Source: JAWLHU01 sp049325315
GTDB taxonomy: Bacteria; Bacillota; Sulfobacillia; Symbiobacteriales; Symbiobacteriaceae
Assembly (NCBI GenBank): GCA_049325315.1
Contig: JBMONB010000016.1
Span: 1 to 64,000, forward strand
Length of the DNA stretch: 64,000 nucleotides
Reading direction: 5' to 3'
Part shown: positions 15,331 through 22,686 of the stretch, one piece after another
Position numbering within the stretch: the stretch's first letter is position 1
Layout: the number at the start of each line of letters is the position of its first letter
Translations under genes and position numbers: made by a program
Notes under the pieces: model-generated
Databases searched by the model: none
What the model was told of the DNA's origin: nothing
Seen by the model: only the letters and a program-made list of their open reading frames with translations

Positions 15331-16965
15331 CTACCAGCCGAGATCCTGCAGGATCAGCCCGCCCAGGATCTTGTGGACGCGGGCATCCTTGATCTCCTTG
15401 CGAATGCCGAAGGCGTTCTGACGAACGAAGAGCGGCACCCACGGCTGCTGCTCGACCAGGTACTTCTGGGCCTCCTCGTAGACCTTCATGCGCTCAGCCT
15501 CATCCACGGTGGTCCGGCCGGCCATGAGCATCTTGTCCAGCTCGGGGGTGGAGAAGTGAACGCGGGTGGAACGGCCCGTGTAATAGAGGAAGAAGAGAAT
15601 GTCCGGGTCGGTCCAGCCGTAGGTCCAGAGGATCATCTCATGCTTGCCTTCGGGCGTGCCGGCCCGGATGGCGGCATCCTCCAGCACCTCGATCTTCACG
15701 TTGAAGCCGATCTGCTTCAACTGGCTCTGGACCATCTGGGCGAGGCGCTGCTGCACCGGCTCGTTGGTGATCCAGAGGGAGGCGCCCAGGGGCTTGCCAT
15801 CCTTGGCCAACATACCGTCAGCGCCCGGCTTATAGCCGGCATCGGCCAGGACCTGCTTCGCCTTGTTCACATCGTACGGGTAGGTCTCCCGGGCCAGCTT
15901 GTCAATGGCGTCCGAGTAGCCGGGGATGGTCGTCGGCAGCGGGCCGTGAATCGGCTGCGCCAGCCCCTCCATGGCCACCTCCACCATGGGCCGGCGGTCG
16001 ATCGCCATGCTGATGGCGGTCCGAACGGCCTTGTCGGTGAAGGGCGCCTTCTTGTTGTTGAAGCCCAGGTACCAGATGCCGTTCTCCGGCTGGCGGATGA
16101 TGCTGATATCCTTGCTGCTCTCCAGCCGCTTCACTTCCTGCGGAGGCAGGCTGGTGACGATGTGGATGTTCCCCTTCTCCAGCTCGAGCACCCGGGTCTG
16201 CTCATCGGGGATGATCCGGACGGTGATCGAATCGAACTTGGCCGCGCCCTGGTTCTTCACATAGGGCATGATTGTGGTGTAGTTGGGGTTCTTCACGTAG
16301 GTGAGCGAGGAGCCGCGAGTCCGCTCCTTGAACTGATAGGGGCCGGCAGCGCTGGGCTTCTCGCCGAAGTTGAGCCCTTCCTTCGCCAGCACGGCGGGGT
16401 CGTAAGGGGCCAGGTAGGCGCCCGTCAGCGGCGCCCAGAAGGGGGCGTAGGGCTCCGAGAAGGTGAGCTTGGCGGTATACTCGTCTACCACGTCGATGCT
16501 GGTGAGGGGCCCGAGCATATATGCGACCGGAGAGGCGGTCTCCTTGGCCAGCATGCGCTCATAGGTCGCCTTCACCGCCTCGGCGTTGAAGGGAGCGCCG
16601 CTGTGGAACTTCACACCCTTGCGCAGCTTGAAGGTCCAGACCTTGCCGTCCGGGCTGATCTCCCAGGATTCAGCCAGGTTCGGCACGATCTTGCCGTTCT
16701 CGTCACGGGAGACCAACGGCTCGTAGGCGATGTTGTTGGCGATATCTACCCAGGTGGTCCGCTGGGTGTCCAGCGTATCCGGATCACGAACCGTGGCGAT
16801 TACCAGGTTCGAAATCGGCTTGGGGGCCGGGGCGCTTGTGGCCGGGGCCGCCGGGGCTGACGTTCCGGGGCTGGGGCTGGGCTTGGCGCCGCCTCCGCTA
16901 CATGCGGACAGCAACAGCGCTGTGCCCACCAGGAAGCTTCCCACCCTGCGCAATCTCTGCAGCAT
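15331..16965 (-). CDS. Peptide ABC transporter substrate-binding lipoprotein (SBP_bac_5, DppA/OppA type)
   Basis: 544 aa, ATG with GAGGAGG 9 bases upstream. A lipoprotein signal (LLLSAC, lipidated Cys22) is followed by a Ser/Pro/Ala linker, so the protein is anchored outside the membrane. Family-5 binding-protein motifs are visible: LAESWEISPDGKVWTFKLRK and KFHSGAPFNAEAVKATYERM near residues 110-150. Members bind di- and oligopeptides, and some bind nickel, glutathione or murein peptides. First gene of the operon, so this ligand-capturing subunit probably sets what the downstream hydrolases receive. Confidence 0.92.
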   Translation of the reverse strand: MLQRLRRVGSFLVGTALLLSACSGGGAKPSPSPGTSAPAAPATSAPAPKPISNLVIATVRDPDTLDTQRTTWVDIANNIAYEPLVSRDENGKIVPNLAESWEISPDGKVWTFKLRKGVKFHSGAPFNAEAVKATYERMLAKETASPVAYMLGPLTSIDVVDEYTAKLTFSEPYAPFWAPLTGAYLAPYDPAVLAKEGLNFGEKPSAAGPYQFKERTRGSSLTYVKNPNYTTIMPYVKNQGAAKFDSITVRIIPDEQTRVLELEKGNIHIVTSLPPQEVKRLESSKDISIIRQPENGIWYLGFNNKKAPFTDKAVRTAISMAIDRRPMVEVAMEGLAQPIHGPLPTTIPGYSDAIDKLARETYPYDVNKAKQVLADAGYKPGADGMLAKDGKPLGASLWITNEPVQQRLAQMVQSQLKQIGFNVKIEVLEDAAIRAGTPEGKHEMILWTYGWTDPDILFFLYYTGRSTRVHFSTPELDKMLMAGRTTVDEAERMKVYEEAQKYLVEQQPWVPLFVRQNAFGIRKEIKDARVHKILGGLILQDLGW

Positions 16966-17033
16966 ACCGTTCTTCCTCCTCTGGGTATATATGGTCAGCG
17001 AACCGCCATGGGCGGCACGCCTGCCGCCGACGA

Positions 17034-17885
17034 TTAGGTGTGAACCGCGTTCCAGTCTGCGTAGACCTGCTCAATCCGTGACAGGTGGCGGTCCACCTCT
17101 TGCTTGTGATGCAGGGCAGCGGCCGTCAGGAGGGTCGTGGCCAGTGACAGGGCGCCCACGTAGGAGTCGGTAGCGGCCGGCGAATCGATGGCTGCCGTCA
17201 GCACCACGTTCGACTGGCGGGCCAGCGGGGAGGCGATGTTGTCCGTAATGGCGACGATGGGACAGTTCTGACGTCCGGCATACTCGGCGATGCGGACGGT
17301 GCTCCCCGTATAGCGTGGGAAAGCGATGGCCAGCAGAACAGCCTCCGGCGTGAGACCGACCAGATCATGCATGAAGTGGATGCGGTCCACCTCCAGCAGG
17401 GTGGCCCGCCCGAGCAGGGTCCGCAGGGTGTATGCGAGAAAGACGGCCACGGCGTAGCTGGAGCGGGCGCCCGCCACGTAGATGTGCCGGGCATTCACAA
17501 TCAGGCTGACCGCCCGCTCGAAGCTCTCGGGGGAGGTCTGATCCAGCGTCTGGCGCACCAGTCGTGCGTCATTCTCCATCACGCGGGCCAGCACGCTGCT
17601 GCCTCGGGGCAGCTCCTCGGCTGCGTGGGAGAAGGCATACCGGGTTCGCTGGGCGGAGAGGACCTGCCTGGCCTCGCCCTGCATCTCTGCGAAGCTGCGG
17701 TACCCCAGGGCATAGGCGAGGCGGATCACGGTCGACTCACTGACCCCCGCTGTCCGCCCAATATCCAAGGCGGTGGAGAAAGCCAGCAGTTCGGGGTTGC
17801 GAACGAGGGAATCGGCCACCTGCCGCTGCCCGCGGGTCAGGTCAGAATAGTGATTCTGCACAGCGTCCAGAAATGGGTGACTCAC
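17034..17885 (-). CDS. RpiR/MurR-family transcriptional regulator
   Basis: 283 aa from GTG 17885, with GGAGG 7 bases upstream; an ATG at 17903 covers that site and is less likely. Residues 1-75 are the RpiR helix-turn-helix (LTRGQRQVADSLVRNP and VSESTVIRLAYALGYRSFAEMQ). Residues ~105-245 are a SIS phosphosugar-binding domain (VAGARSSYAVAVFLAYTL, LAIAFPRYTGSTVRIAEYA). Relatives such as MurR sense MurNAc-6-phosphate. It lies 68 bases upstream of and in line with the peptide operon, its obvious target. A murein-sugar effector would fit recycling of cell-wall peptides but is inferred. Confidence 0.85.
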   Translation of the reverse strand: MSHPFLDAVQNHYSDLTRGQRQVADSLVRNPELLAFSTALDIGRTAGVSESTVIRLAYALGYRSFAEMQGEARQVLSAQRTRYAFSHAAEELPRGSSVLARVMENDARLVRQTLDQTSPESFERAVSLIVNARHIYVAGARSSYAVAVFLAYTLRTLLGRATLLEVDRIHFMHDLVGLTPEAVLLAIAFPRYTGSTVRIAEYAGRQNCPIVAITDNIASPLARQSNVVLTAAIDSPAATDSYVGALSLATTLLTAAALHHKQEVDRHLSRIEQVYADWNAVHT

Positions 17886-18169
17886 AGAATGTCCTCCCTT
17901 CATGGTGCAGGGAATCCTTCATTTTGTCATTACGGTGCAGTAGACACGTTAATTCAACAGCCAGAACCATTATCCTTCCCGATCTATTACATTAGAATAA
18001 ATTCTTCGGAACGGACCATCTACACTGAATGCACCAGATTCTATTATCCCGACCCCGACCGTGTGGGGGGCATCGGTAGTGACAGCCAGTAGCCGTAGAG
18101 GCTGAGACCCCCGCGACCACAGATCGATGCGGAAAATGAGGCGCATTTTCCCCCGTTATGCGTGTCATA
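17886..18169. other. gene-free stretch upstream of the RpiR gene
   Basis: No credible coding frame on either strand. The part nearest the regulator (17904-18005) is AT-richer than its surroundings and should hold its promoter, but no convincing -35/-10 pair was found. AGAAT-AA-ATTCT (17994-18005) is a short symmetrical element. A perfect 8-bp hairpin (arms 18131-18138 and 18144-18151, GGAAAATG/CATTTTCC) lies farther out. Two much larger hairpins follow at 18170-18267. Confidence 0.6.
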
Positions 18170-18215
18170 AAGGAGAACCTGGACCTGCAAGAATGTGCAG
18201 GTCCAGGTTCTCCTT
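18170..18215. terminator. 20-bp perfect stem-loop, homologous to the cotJC terminator
   Basis: Arms 18170-18189 and 18196-18215 pair perfectly around the loop AGAATG. The core CCTGGACCTGCA/TGCAGGTCCAGG and the flank CGTGTC(G)ATAAAGG recur at 28517-28567 after the intact cotJC gene, so this is a duplicated terminator. CTTTTC follows on the plus strand and TTTAT on the minus strand; it could work in both directions. Confidence 0.7.
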
Positions 18216-18221
18216 CTTTTC

Positions 18222-18267
18222 GCAACGACAATGCCGCCCCCAAGAAGGAGAGCGGCATTGTCGTTGC
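18222..18267. repeat. second perfect inverted repeat beside the cotJC relic
   Basis: A 16-bp perfect stem (arms 18222-18237 and 18252-18267, GCAACGACAATGCCGC and its complement) encloses a 14-base loop. It directly abuts the stop codon of the cotJC relic. The corresponding place at the intact gene (28573-28629) has no such hairpin. Function unknown: a tandem terminator or a small mobile inverted repeat are possibilities. Confidence 0.6.
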
Positions 18268-18619
18268 TACACGATCCCACCCGCCTGCTGCGGCGGGTAC
18301 TGGACCGGGTACGGATACGGGTACTGCGGCGGATAGGTCAGCGGCGGCGGGGCCGGCACCGGCTCGTACTTGTCGAGGAACTGCTGGTAGGTGCCGGGCG
18401 AGGCATTCACGTACGGGTGTTTGAACCACTCCCGCGGCAGTTCGATGGTCCCCTTGATCGCCTCCAGGGCGCGGGCAAAGGACGCGGCGTGCGCCTCCTC
18501 CCGGTTGCCCAGGAAGAGCAGCGTGTCCCGGCTGCCCGGGTCCTGCACGATGTTGGCCAGGTGCAGGTAGAGGTCCCGGGCCCGCAGCTCGGCGGCGATG
18601 TCGGAGTACAGGTCGGTGA
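18267..18619 (-). pseudogene. cotJC: truncated cotJC-like relic (C-terminal half)
   Basis: Near-identical to the last ~117 codons of the intact gene at 28630-29295. It holds the Glu115 and Glu145/His148 region (ELRARDLY, NREEAHAASFARAL) and the same Pro/Tyr-rich tail ending AGGIV. The N-terminal half with Glu35, Glu65 and His68 is missing, so the di-manganese site cannot form. Similarity stops at ~18619. The open frame continues to 18860, but only by running out of frame through a separate small gene (18644-18811). The matching terminator downstream shows that the duplicated block includes gene end plus terminator. Confidence 0.75.
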
Positions 18620-18643
18620 AGGTGTATCCAGGCCGACACTGGG

Positions 18644-18811
18644 TCAGGCGCCGAAGCGCTTGTACCAGTATAGGGAGAAGGCAATGGCGGCCGCCCATGT
18701 GATTGCGATGTCGACGAGTGGGCGTAGCGCCACGATGGTGGGATAGCGCAGCCAGATGTCGGCCACGGTTACGGCCAGAGTGCAGGTCAACGTAACGGCG
18801 ATGACCTTCAT
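18644..18811 (-). CDS. small membrane protein, 55 aa, unrecognised
   Basis: An ATG frame of 55 codons with AGGGGGA 7 bases upstream. It has a hydrophobic N-terminal segment (VIAVTLTCTLAVTVADIWL) and a second one (LVDIAITWAAAIAFSLYWY) before a basic end (YKRFGA), so two membrane helices are likely. It lies 49 bases after the 373-aa membrane gene and in the same direction, so they may be co-transcribed. No family recognised. The good ribosome site and helix pattern argue that it is real; it has no homologue here. Confidence 0.5.
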   Translation of the reverse strand: MKVIAVTLTCTLAVTVADIWLRYPTIVALRPLVDIAITWAAAIAFSLYWYKRFGA

Positions 18812-18860
18812 CGGCTAGTCCCCCTGTTCCGGAGCCTATTAGGAACCGTGCCCTGTACAC

Positions 18861-19982
18861 CTAATGCCAGTTGTATTCTTCGTAGACGGCCACAACCAGA
18901 ACAGGGGTCTGGTGATTCTCCGCCTCTCTACGGGCAGCAAGAGTTGCCTCCTCGATGTTCGCATACGTCTCTCGGAGCAGTCGGCACTCCCCGTCCGCCC
19001 GGTGTACCAACCTCAACGTATCGAATAACCCGGGCTCACTCTCCCACACCGTGATATGTCCCCCTGCCTCGGCCAGGGCCACTCGCGTCAAGATGCACAG
19101 GGTCCTATAGCCCATAGGAATTGAGCGATATAGTAGAGGGTTGTTGTAGTCGAAGTCGCTTCCACGGCTCGACAGGTATGTCATCTGCCCGTACCGATTG
19201 GTCAGGTAGGCGAAGAACCGCCCCGGGGAAGTGCGAGAGAAGGGGTTGCGGCCCGAATGCAAGGGATATGGGATGATCCCGGGCTCGCTTCCCATCGCGC
19301 CTCTCAGCTTCACCGCAAAGCCTGCAAGCCAATCCGCGGGTCGTGCTTCCTCCGGTAGTTGCACCGCATCCAGCACAAGCGAGTTCCTGTACGCATCTAG
19401 CTCTCGCCTCCGGTCCGGCGAACTGATGATGCCGCAGAGGTCGTGTAGGTTTTCGAAGAAGGTCTGAACGGAGTCCAGCGTAGCGCTGGTCACAATCTCA
19501 TTGATCGCCGCTTGTTCGTCCCTGCCCCGCACGTAGGTGGAGAGGAAGCGATGTACGACTGAGCCCGCTTCGGCGCATGAGGGTGGCACCTCCTCCGGGC
19601 AAGGTGGTGGACTGGCCGCTGTCCGCTCGGAGGGGTTGTCTGGTGACTGTGCCTTGCTCGCATCAACGACAGGAGAGCGCTTCGTAAGCACCACCAGTGC
19701 GCAAGAGGCCAGGTAGAGCACTCCCACTGTGATCACACCAGTCAGCCAGTGGATCTGCAACCAGCCGGCGGCCTGCACAATTCCGATGCCTACCACCAGG
19801 CCCATGAGGAACCTCCACGCGTTGAGCGATACACCAAGGGCGAAGAGCCCAACCACCAGCACCCAACCCCGATATGGTTGAATGGAGACTTCTGCCACCT
19901 CCTTATCAGCAGGCTCTCCTGCGCCGCCGCTCCGTTCCATGCCGCCCGGAGCCTCCTTGGGTGGCTCAGGCCGAGTGATCAC
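18861..19982 (-). CDS. membrane protein with large C-terminal domain, unrecognised
   Basis: 373 aa from GTG 19982, which has GAGGAGAG ~6 bases upstream; a longer frame to 20042 exists without one. A ~35-residue charged, Pro/Glu-rich N-terminus is followed by two or three membrane helices (GWVLVVGLFALGVSLNAW, LMGLVVGIGIVQAAGW, VITVGVLYLASCALVVL). A ~270-residue soluble part comes next, with a segment YPLHSGRNPFSRTSPGRFFAYLTNRYG. Base and codon use is less GC-biased than the operons on either side. It may form a unit with the two following leftward genes. Family unknown. Confidence 0.65.
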   Translation of the reverse strand: MITRPEPPKEAPGGMERSGGAGEPADKEVAEVSIQPYRGWVLVVGLFALGVSLNAWRFLMGLVVGIGIVQAAGWLQIHWLTGVITVGVLYLASCALVVLTKRSPVVDASKAQSPDNPSERTAASPPPCPEEVPPSCAEAGSVVHRFLSTYVRGRDEQAAINEIVTSATLDSVQTFFENLHDLCGIISSPDRRRELDAYRNSLVLDAVQLPEEARPADWLAGFAVKLRGAMGSEPGIIPYPLHSGRNPFSRTSPGRFFAYLTNRYGQMTYLSSRGSDFDYNNPLLYRSIPMGYRTLCILTRVALAEAGGHITVWESEPGLFDTLRLVHRADGECRLLRETYANIEEATLAARREAENHQTPVLVVAVYEEYNWH

Positions 19983-20045
19983 GCTTCCCTCTCCTCTCAA
20001 CCGCCGGCCGATAAAGGTTACGGGATTCCCGCACCCACCCACGAT

Positions 20046-20330
20046 CTACCGTTCTGCCCCCTGCAGGTGAGATTTCACCAAGGCGAGGCAAGCGGCAGCC
20101 CCCATTAGGAGCAGTGGTACGAAAACGATGGGCGTCTCCACCGTCAGATGAACGCTCTTCGGCTCCAGCACCCCTACCCTGAAGAGGGTAAGCCCAGGGA
20201 ACAAGTGGATCTCCGTGATGAGTTGAAGCACAACCGTGAGGGCGCAAAGAGTCACAAGAACAGCGGTTAGCAGCGCACCCATGAGGTACCCTCTCATAAA
20301 GGACAGAATGAACCGGCCAATCAGATTCAA
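20046..20330 (-). CDS. small membrane protein, 94 aa, unrecognised
   Basis: TTG start at 20330 preceded by AGGAGGG at 8 bases; in-frame ATGs at 20351 and 20354 lie upstream of that site and are less likely. Three membrane segments are predicted: LIGRFILSFMRGYLMGALLTA, VTLCALTVVLQLITEI and IVFVPLLLMGAAACLAL. It ends in a short polar tail. It lies 63 bases before the 373-aa membrane gene and follows a lipoprotein gene in the same direction. No family recognised. Confidence 0.55.
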   Translation of the reverse strand: MNLIGRFILSFMRGYLMGALLTAVLVTLCALTVVLQLITEIHLFPGLTLFRVGVLEPKSVHLTVETPIVFVPLLLMGAAACLALVKSHLQGAER

Positions 20331-20420
20331 ACCGCATCCCTCCTGGGCCATCATCAGTAACTACGGACCCGCCCTGGTTTCAGCTCGGTCAGCGGCGTAG
20401 GAATGGGAGGGAGCGGGGAC

Positions 20421-21617
20421 CTACGGCCCTGTTTCCTCCCCCGACCTTGGGTTCCACTCGAACCAGCGAATTGGCCATCCTTCGGGCGAGACCTTCAGAT
20501 CATGCCGGTGCCCATTCCTATCCTGATATACAAGTGCCGTCCCGCGCCTCGAAAGGTCAGTGAACACAAACCCAAGGTCACGGGGGTGGAACGAATAGGC
20601 TACCGAGACCATGTTCGTATCCTCCACCTGGAGTACTTCACCCCCACCTACCTTAACTACCACGGCGGAAGCGGCGTAAGCAGACCCACTGTGCCCCCTG
20701 ACAGGCCAGACCTCATAGCGTCCAAGCGGCGAGAATTGTGGGGCGCCCCTACTATCGGTCGGTATATGACCCGGCAAAGAAGCTAGTGGCTGAAGCGTCC
20801 TGGGATCGATGGCTGCGATTGTGCTCCCGCCGGACGGGATGGATGATTGCTTGACAGCGTATAGCACCTTACCCTGGGGATGACCGGAGACCGTAATGAG
20901 ACCCGACCTGTCGCCAAAAACCGACCGATATGCAACCGGTTTTGAGGGGCCACAGGGTAGATCCAGCACGTGAAGCGCATCTCCATCGCCCGTTACGAGG
21001 GCTCCGTTCCCTAACCAGCCGAAGATCTCTTTTCCGAAAGTGCGACAGGCAACTATCAGGCCCCCATCGCCAGGTACCAGAACAACCACACCCGCAGGAG
21101 CTACATAGGCAACGGCATTGCCGGATGGTGAACCCGTGGCGGGAATACCCAGAACGGGCTTGTCGTCTGACGCAGGCTCCCATGCTTCATAGCTGCCAGC
21201 CAGGTCAAATCGAACCAGACGACCGTCTGCAAGAAGCCCAACAAACTCGGTCAGGCCAAGCCGGAGGACTTGGCGCACCTGGCGGTCCGTGGGGAGTGGC
21301 AGCCGCCTCAGGTCCGACCCGTCGGCCCTCGCTGCCCACCAGCTGTCCCTGCCCTCCTTGTCCCGATGAATAAGCAGTGCCTTTCCATCGCCCGTAAAGA
21401 CCGCAGACTCTGTAATAAAGTCCATATCGCCCTGAGAGGGAAGGAGTAACTGAACCGACTGAGTCTCCAAATCCAAACGGAGGAGCTCACCCTGTTGGAC
21501 AAAGACGCCATCGGTAAACGGCGCAGGCGATTCTATGGCAACATAAGTGGCAGAGCCCGGATTGGAACACCCCACTACCAGCGCCACCATGATCAAGGTT
21601 AGGAAACGCACCTTCAT
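20421..21617 (-). CDS. lipoprotein with beta-propeller-like repeats, unrecognised
   Basis: 398 aa from ATG 21617 (GGGAGGG ~7 bases upstream). A lipoprotein signal with Cys17 (VALVVGCS) puts it on the outer face of the membrane. The rest is beta-rich with recurring blade-like segments (DGKALLIHRDKEG, FSPLGRYEVWPVRG, RDLGFVFTDLSRRG), suggesting a TolB/WD40-type propeller. No catalytic motif is seen. Its composition is less GC-biased than that of the flanking operons, as for the other genes of this group. The 5' region points toward the divergent Yip1 operon. Confidence 0.6.
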   Translation of the reverse strand: MKVRFLTLIMVALVVGCSNPGSATYVAIESPAPFTDGVFVQQGELLRLDLETQSVQLLLPSQGDMDFITESAVFTGDGKALLIHRDKEGRDSWWAARADGSDLRRLPLPTDRQVRQVLRLGLTEFVGLLADGRLVRFDLAGSYEAWEPASDDKPVLGIPATGSPSGNAVAYVAPAGVVVLVPGDGGLIVACRTFGKEIFGWLGNGALVTGDGDALHVLDLPCGPSKPVAYRSVFGDRSGLITVSGHPQGKVLYAVKQSSIPSGGSTIAAIDPRTLQPLASLPGHIPTDSRGAPQFSPLGRYEVWPVRGHSGSAYAASAVVVKVGGGEVLQVEDTNMVSVAYSFHPRDLGFVFTDLSRRGTALVYQDRNGHRHDLKVSPEGWPIRWFEWNPRSGEETGP

Positions 21618-21969
21618 GCATCGACCCTCCCTCACAGCCCGAATCAGGAGTTCCCGAGTCTTCGGGAAGTCGATAACTCGCTTCGGAGTGACTCTGACTC
21701 CCGCCTAGCCTGCCTGTTTCCATTACCCCCCTTGGGAATACGTAAGTTAAGGCGTTAAGGTTCGCTGCAGCCAACCCCATGGTCTAAGCTCGGGCCTGTT
21801 CGGCCTCATGGTGCTTTTACTCCAAGCCGCCCACAGCAGGAGGGGCGGCCTTTTCGTGGCCTACATCTAGAATCGTATGTTATTATAGGTATTTTTATCA
21901 ATTCAGTCTAACCAAACGATCTTATTTATGGTAACATATTCTTGATAATGGATCGAGGGGGTTGTGATC
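21618..21969. other. divergent intergenic region with an orphan plus-strand terminator
   Basis: No gene is seen. It contains a tandem GTTAAGGC-GTTAAGG near 21745 and a plus-strand hairpin (GCCGCCC and GGGCGGC, ~21824-21848) followed by CTTTT, though no plus-strand gene lies upstream. An AT-rich block (21870-21950) is the likely promoter zone of the Yip1 operon. Confidence 0.5.
21878..21886 (+). promoter_or_regulatory. candidate extended -10 promoter of the Yip1-macAB operon
   Basis: TG-T-TATTAT is an extended -10 element (5 of 6 matches) in a locally AT-rich stretch, about 85 bases before the ATG of the Yip1-family gene. No good -35 hexamer is seen, which extended -10 promoters tolerate. Confidence 0.3.
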
Positions 21970-22674
21970 ATGAGTTCGATGATCCCTGGTCTCTCCGAAC
22001 CGGCCCCGATTTCTCCCTGGCGTGCTCTCTGGCTGATGATGACCGACCCGGTCTCCACCTTCCAGCGGTTGGGCACCCGCCCCGCCATTCTCCCCGCCTA
22101 TCTCCTGCACACCGTTGTGGGGCTCGTGGCCATCGCCCTCGCCTGGTCTTACACCATGAACATCGTGGACGAGAAAATGGCTGCGAACGCGGCAGCCACC
22201 CCTGACATGATGCCTGTGATGAAGATGTCAGCCATCGTTGGCGGCATCATCGGGGGTGCAGCCACCCCCTGGCTTGTAGGCCTGGCGGTCAGCCTTCTCG
22301 CCCTCTTCATCGCCCAGTTCCAGGGCGGCGGAGTCCCCTTCTCCTCCTTCTACGGCATGGTCGGTTATGCCCGAGTTCCCCTTGCGATCTCCATCCTGCT
22401 GGGCGGTCTCTGGGTAGCGCTCGTCGGCAAGCCGCTCGACATAAGCCTGGCCGCCGTTCTCTCCGCCGACGCCAGCCCCACCCTAAAAGCAGCCCTTATG
22501 ATGGTAAACCCCTTTGGCCTCTGGTACTACGCCCTGCTCGCCATCGGCTTCGCCACCCTCATGAAGAAACCCGCCACCAAGGGAATCCCCTTTGCTGCCA
22601 CACTCTTTGTGCTCTCCCTGCTCCTGGCCATGGCGGGAGGAGGCCTGTCCGCTGCCTTCACCCCGAGCATGTAA
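21970..22674 (+). CDS. Yip1/YIF1-family membrane protein
   Basis: 234 aa; ATG 21970 is preferred because GAGGGGG sits 9 bases upstream, while the GTG at 21964 is too close. The N-terminus has the typical bacterial Yip1-domain opening (APISPWRALWLMMTDPVSTFQRL), then five hydrophobic helices with a cytoplasmic loop KPATKG near the C-terminus. Function of bacterial Yip1 proteins is poorly known. Here it lies 12 bases upstream of a MacA-like adaptor gene, so it is likely an accessory membrane subunit of this export operon or a regulator of its assembly. Confidence 0.75.
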   Translation: MSSMIPGLSEPAPISPWRALWLMMTDPVSTFQRLGTRPAILPAYLLHTVVGLVAIALAWSYTMNIVDEKMAANAAATPDMMPVMKMSAIVGGIIGGAATPWLVGLAVSLLALFIAQFQGGGVPFSSFYGMVGYARVPLAISILLGGLWVALVGKPLDISLAAVLSADASPTLKAALMMVNPFGLWYYALLAIGFATLMKKPATKGIPFAATLFVLSLLLAMAGGGLSAAFTPSM

Positions 22675-22686
22675 GGAGGGAAGCCC

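Noticed and set aside
18267..18860. A 197-codon gene ending in the cotJC tail
   Set aside because: Codons above ~18619 are out of frame with the small membrane gene and bear no similarity to the CotJC N-terminus; treated as a relic plus a separate small gene.
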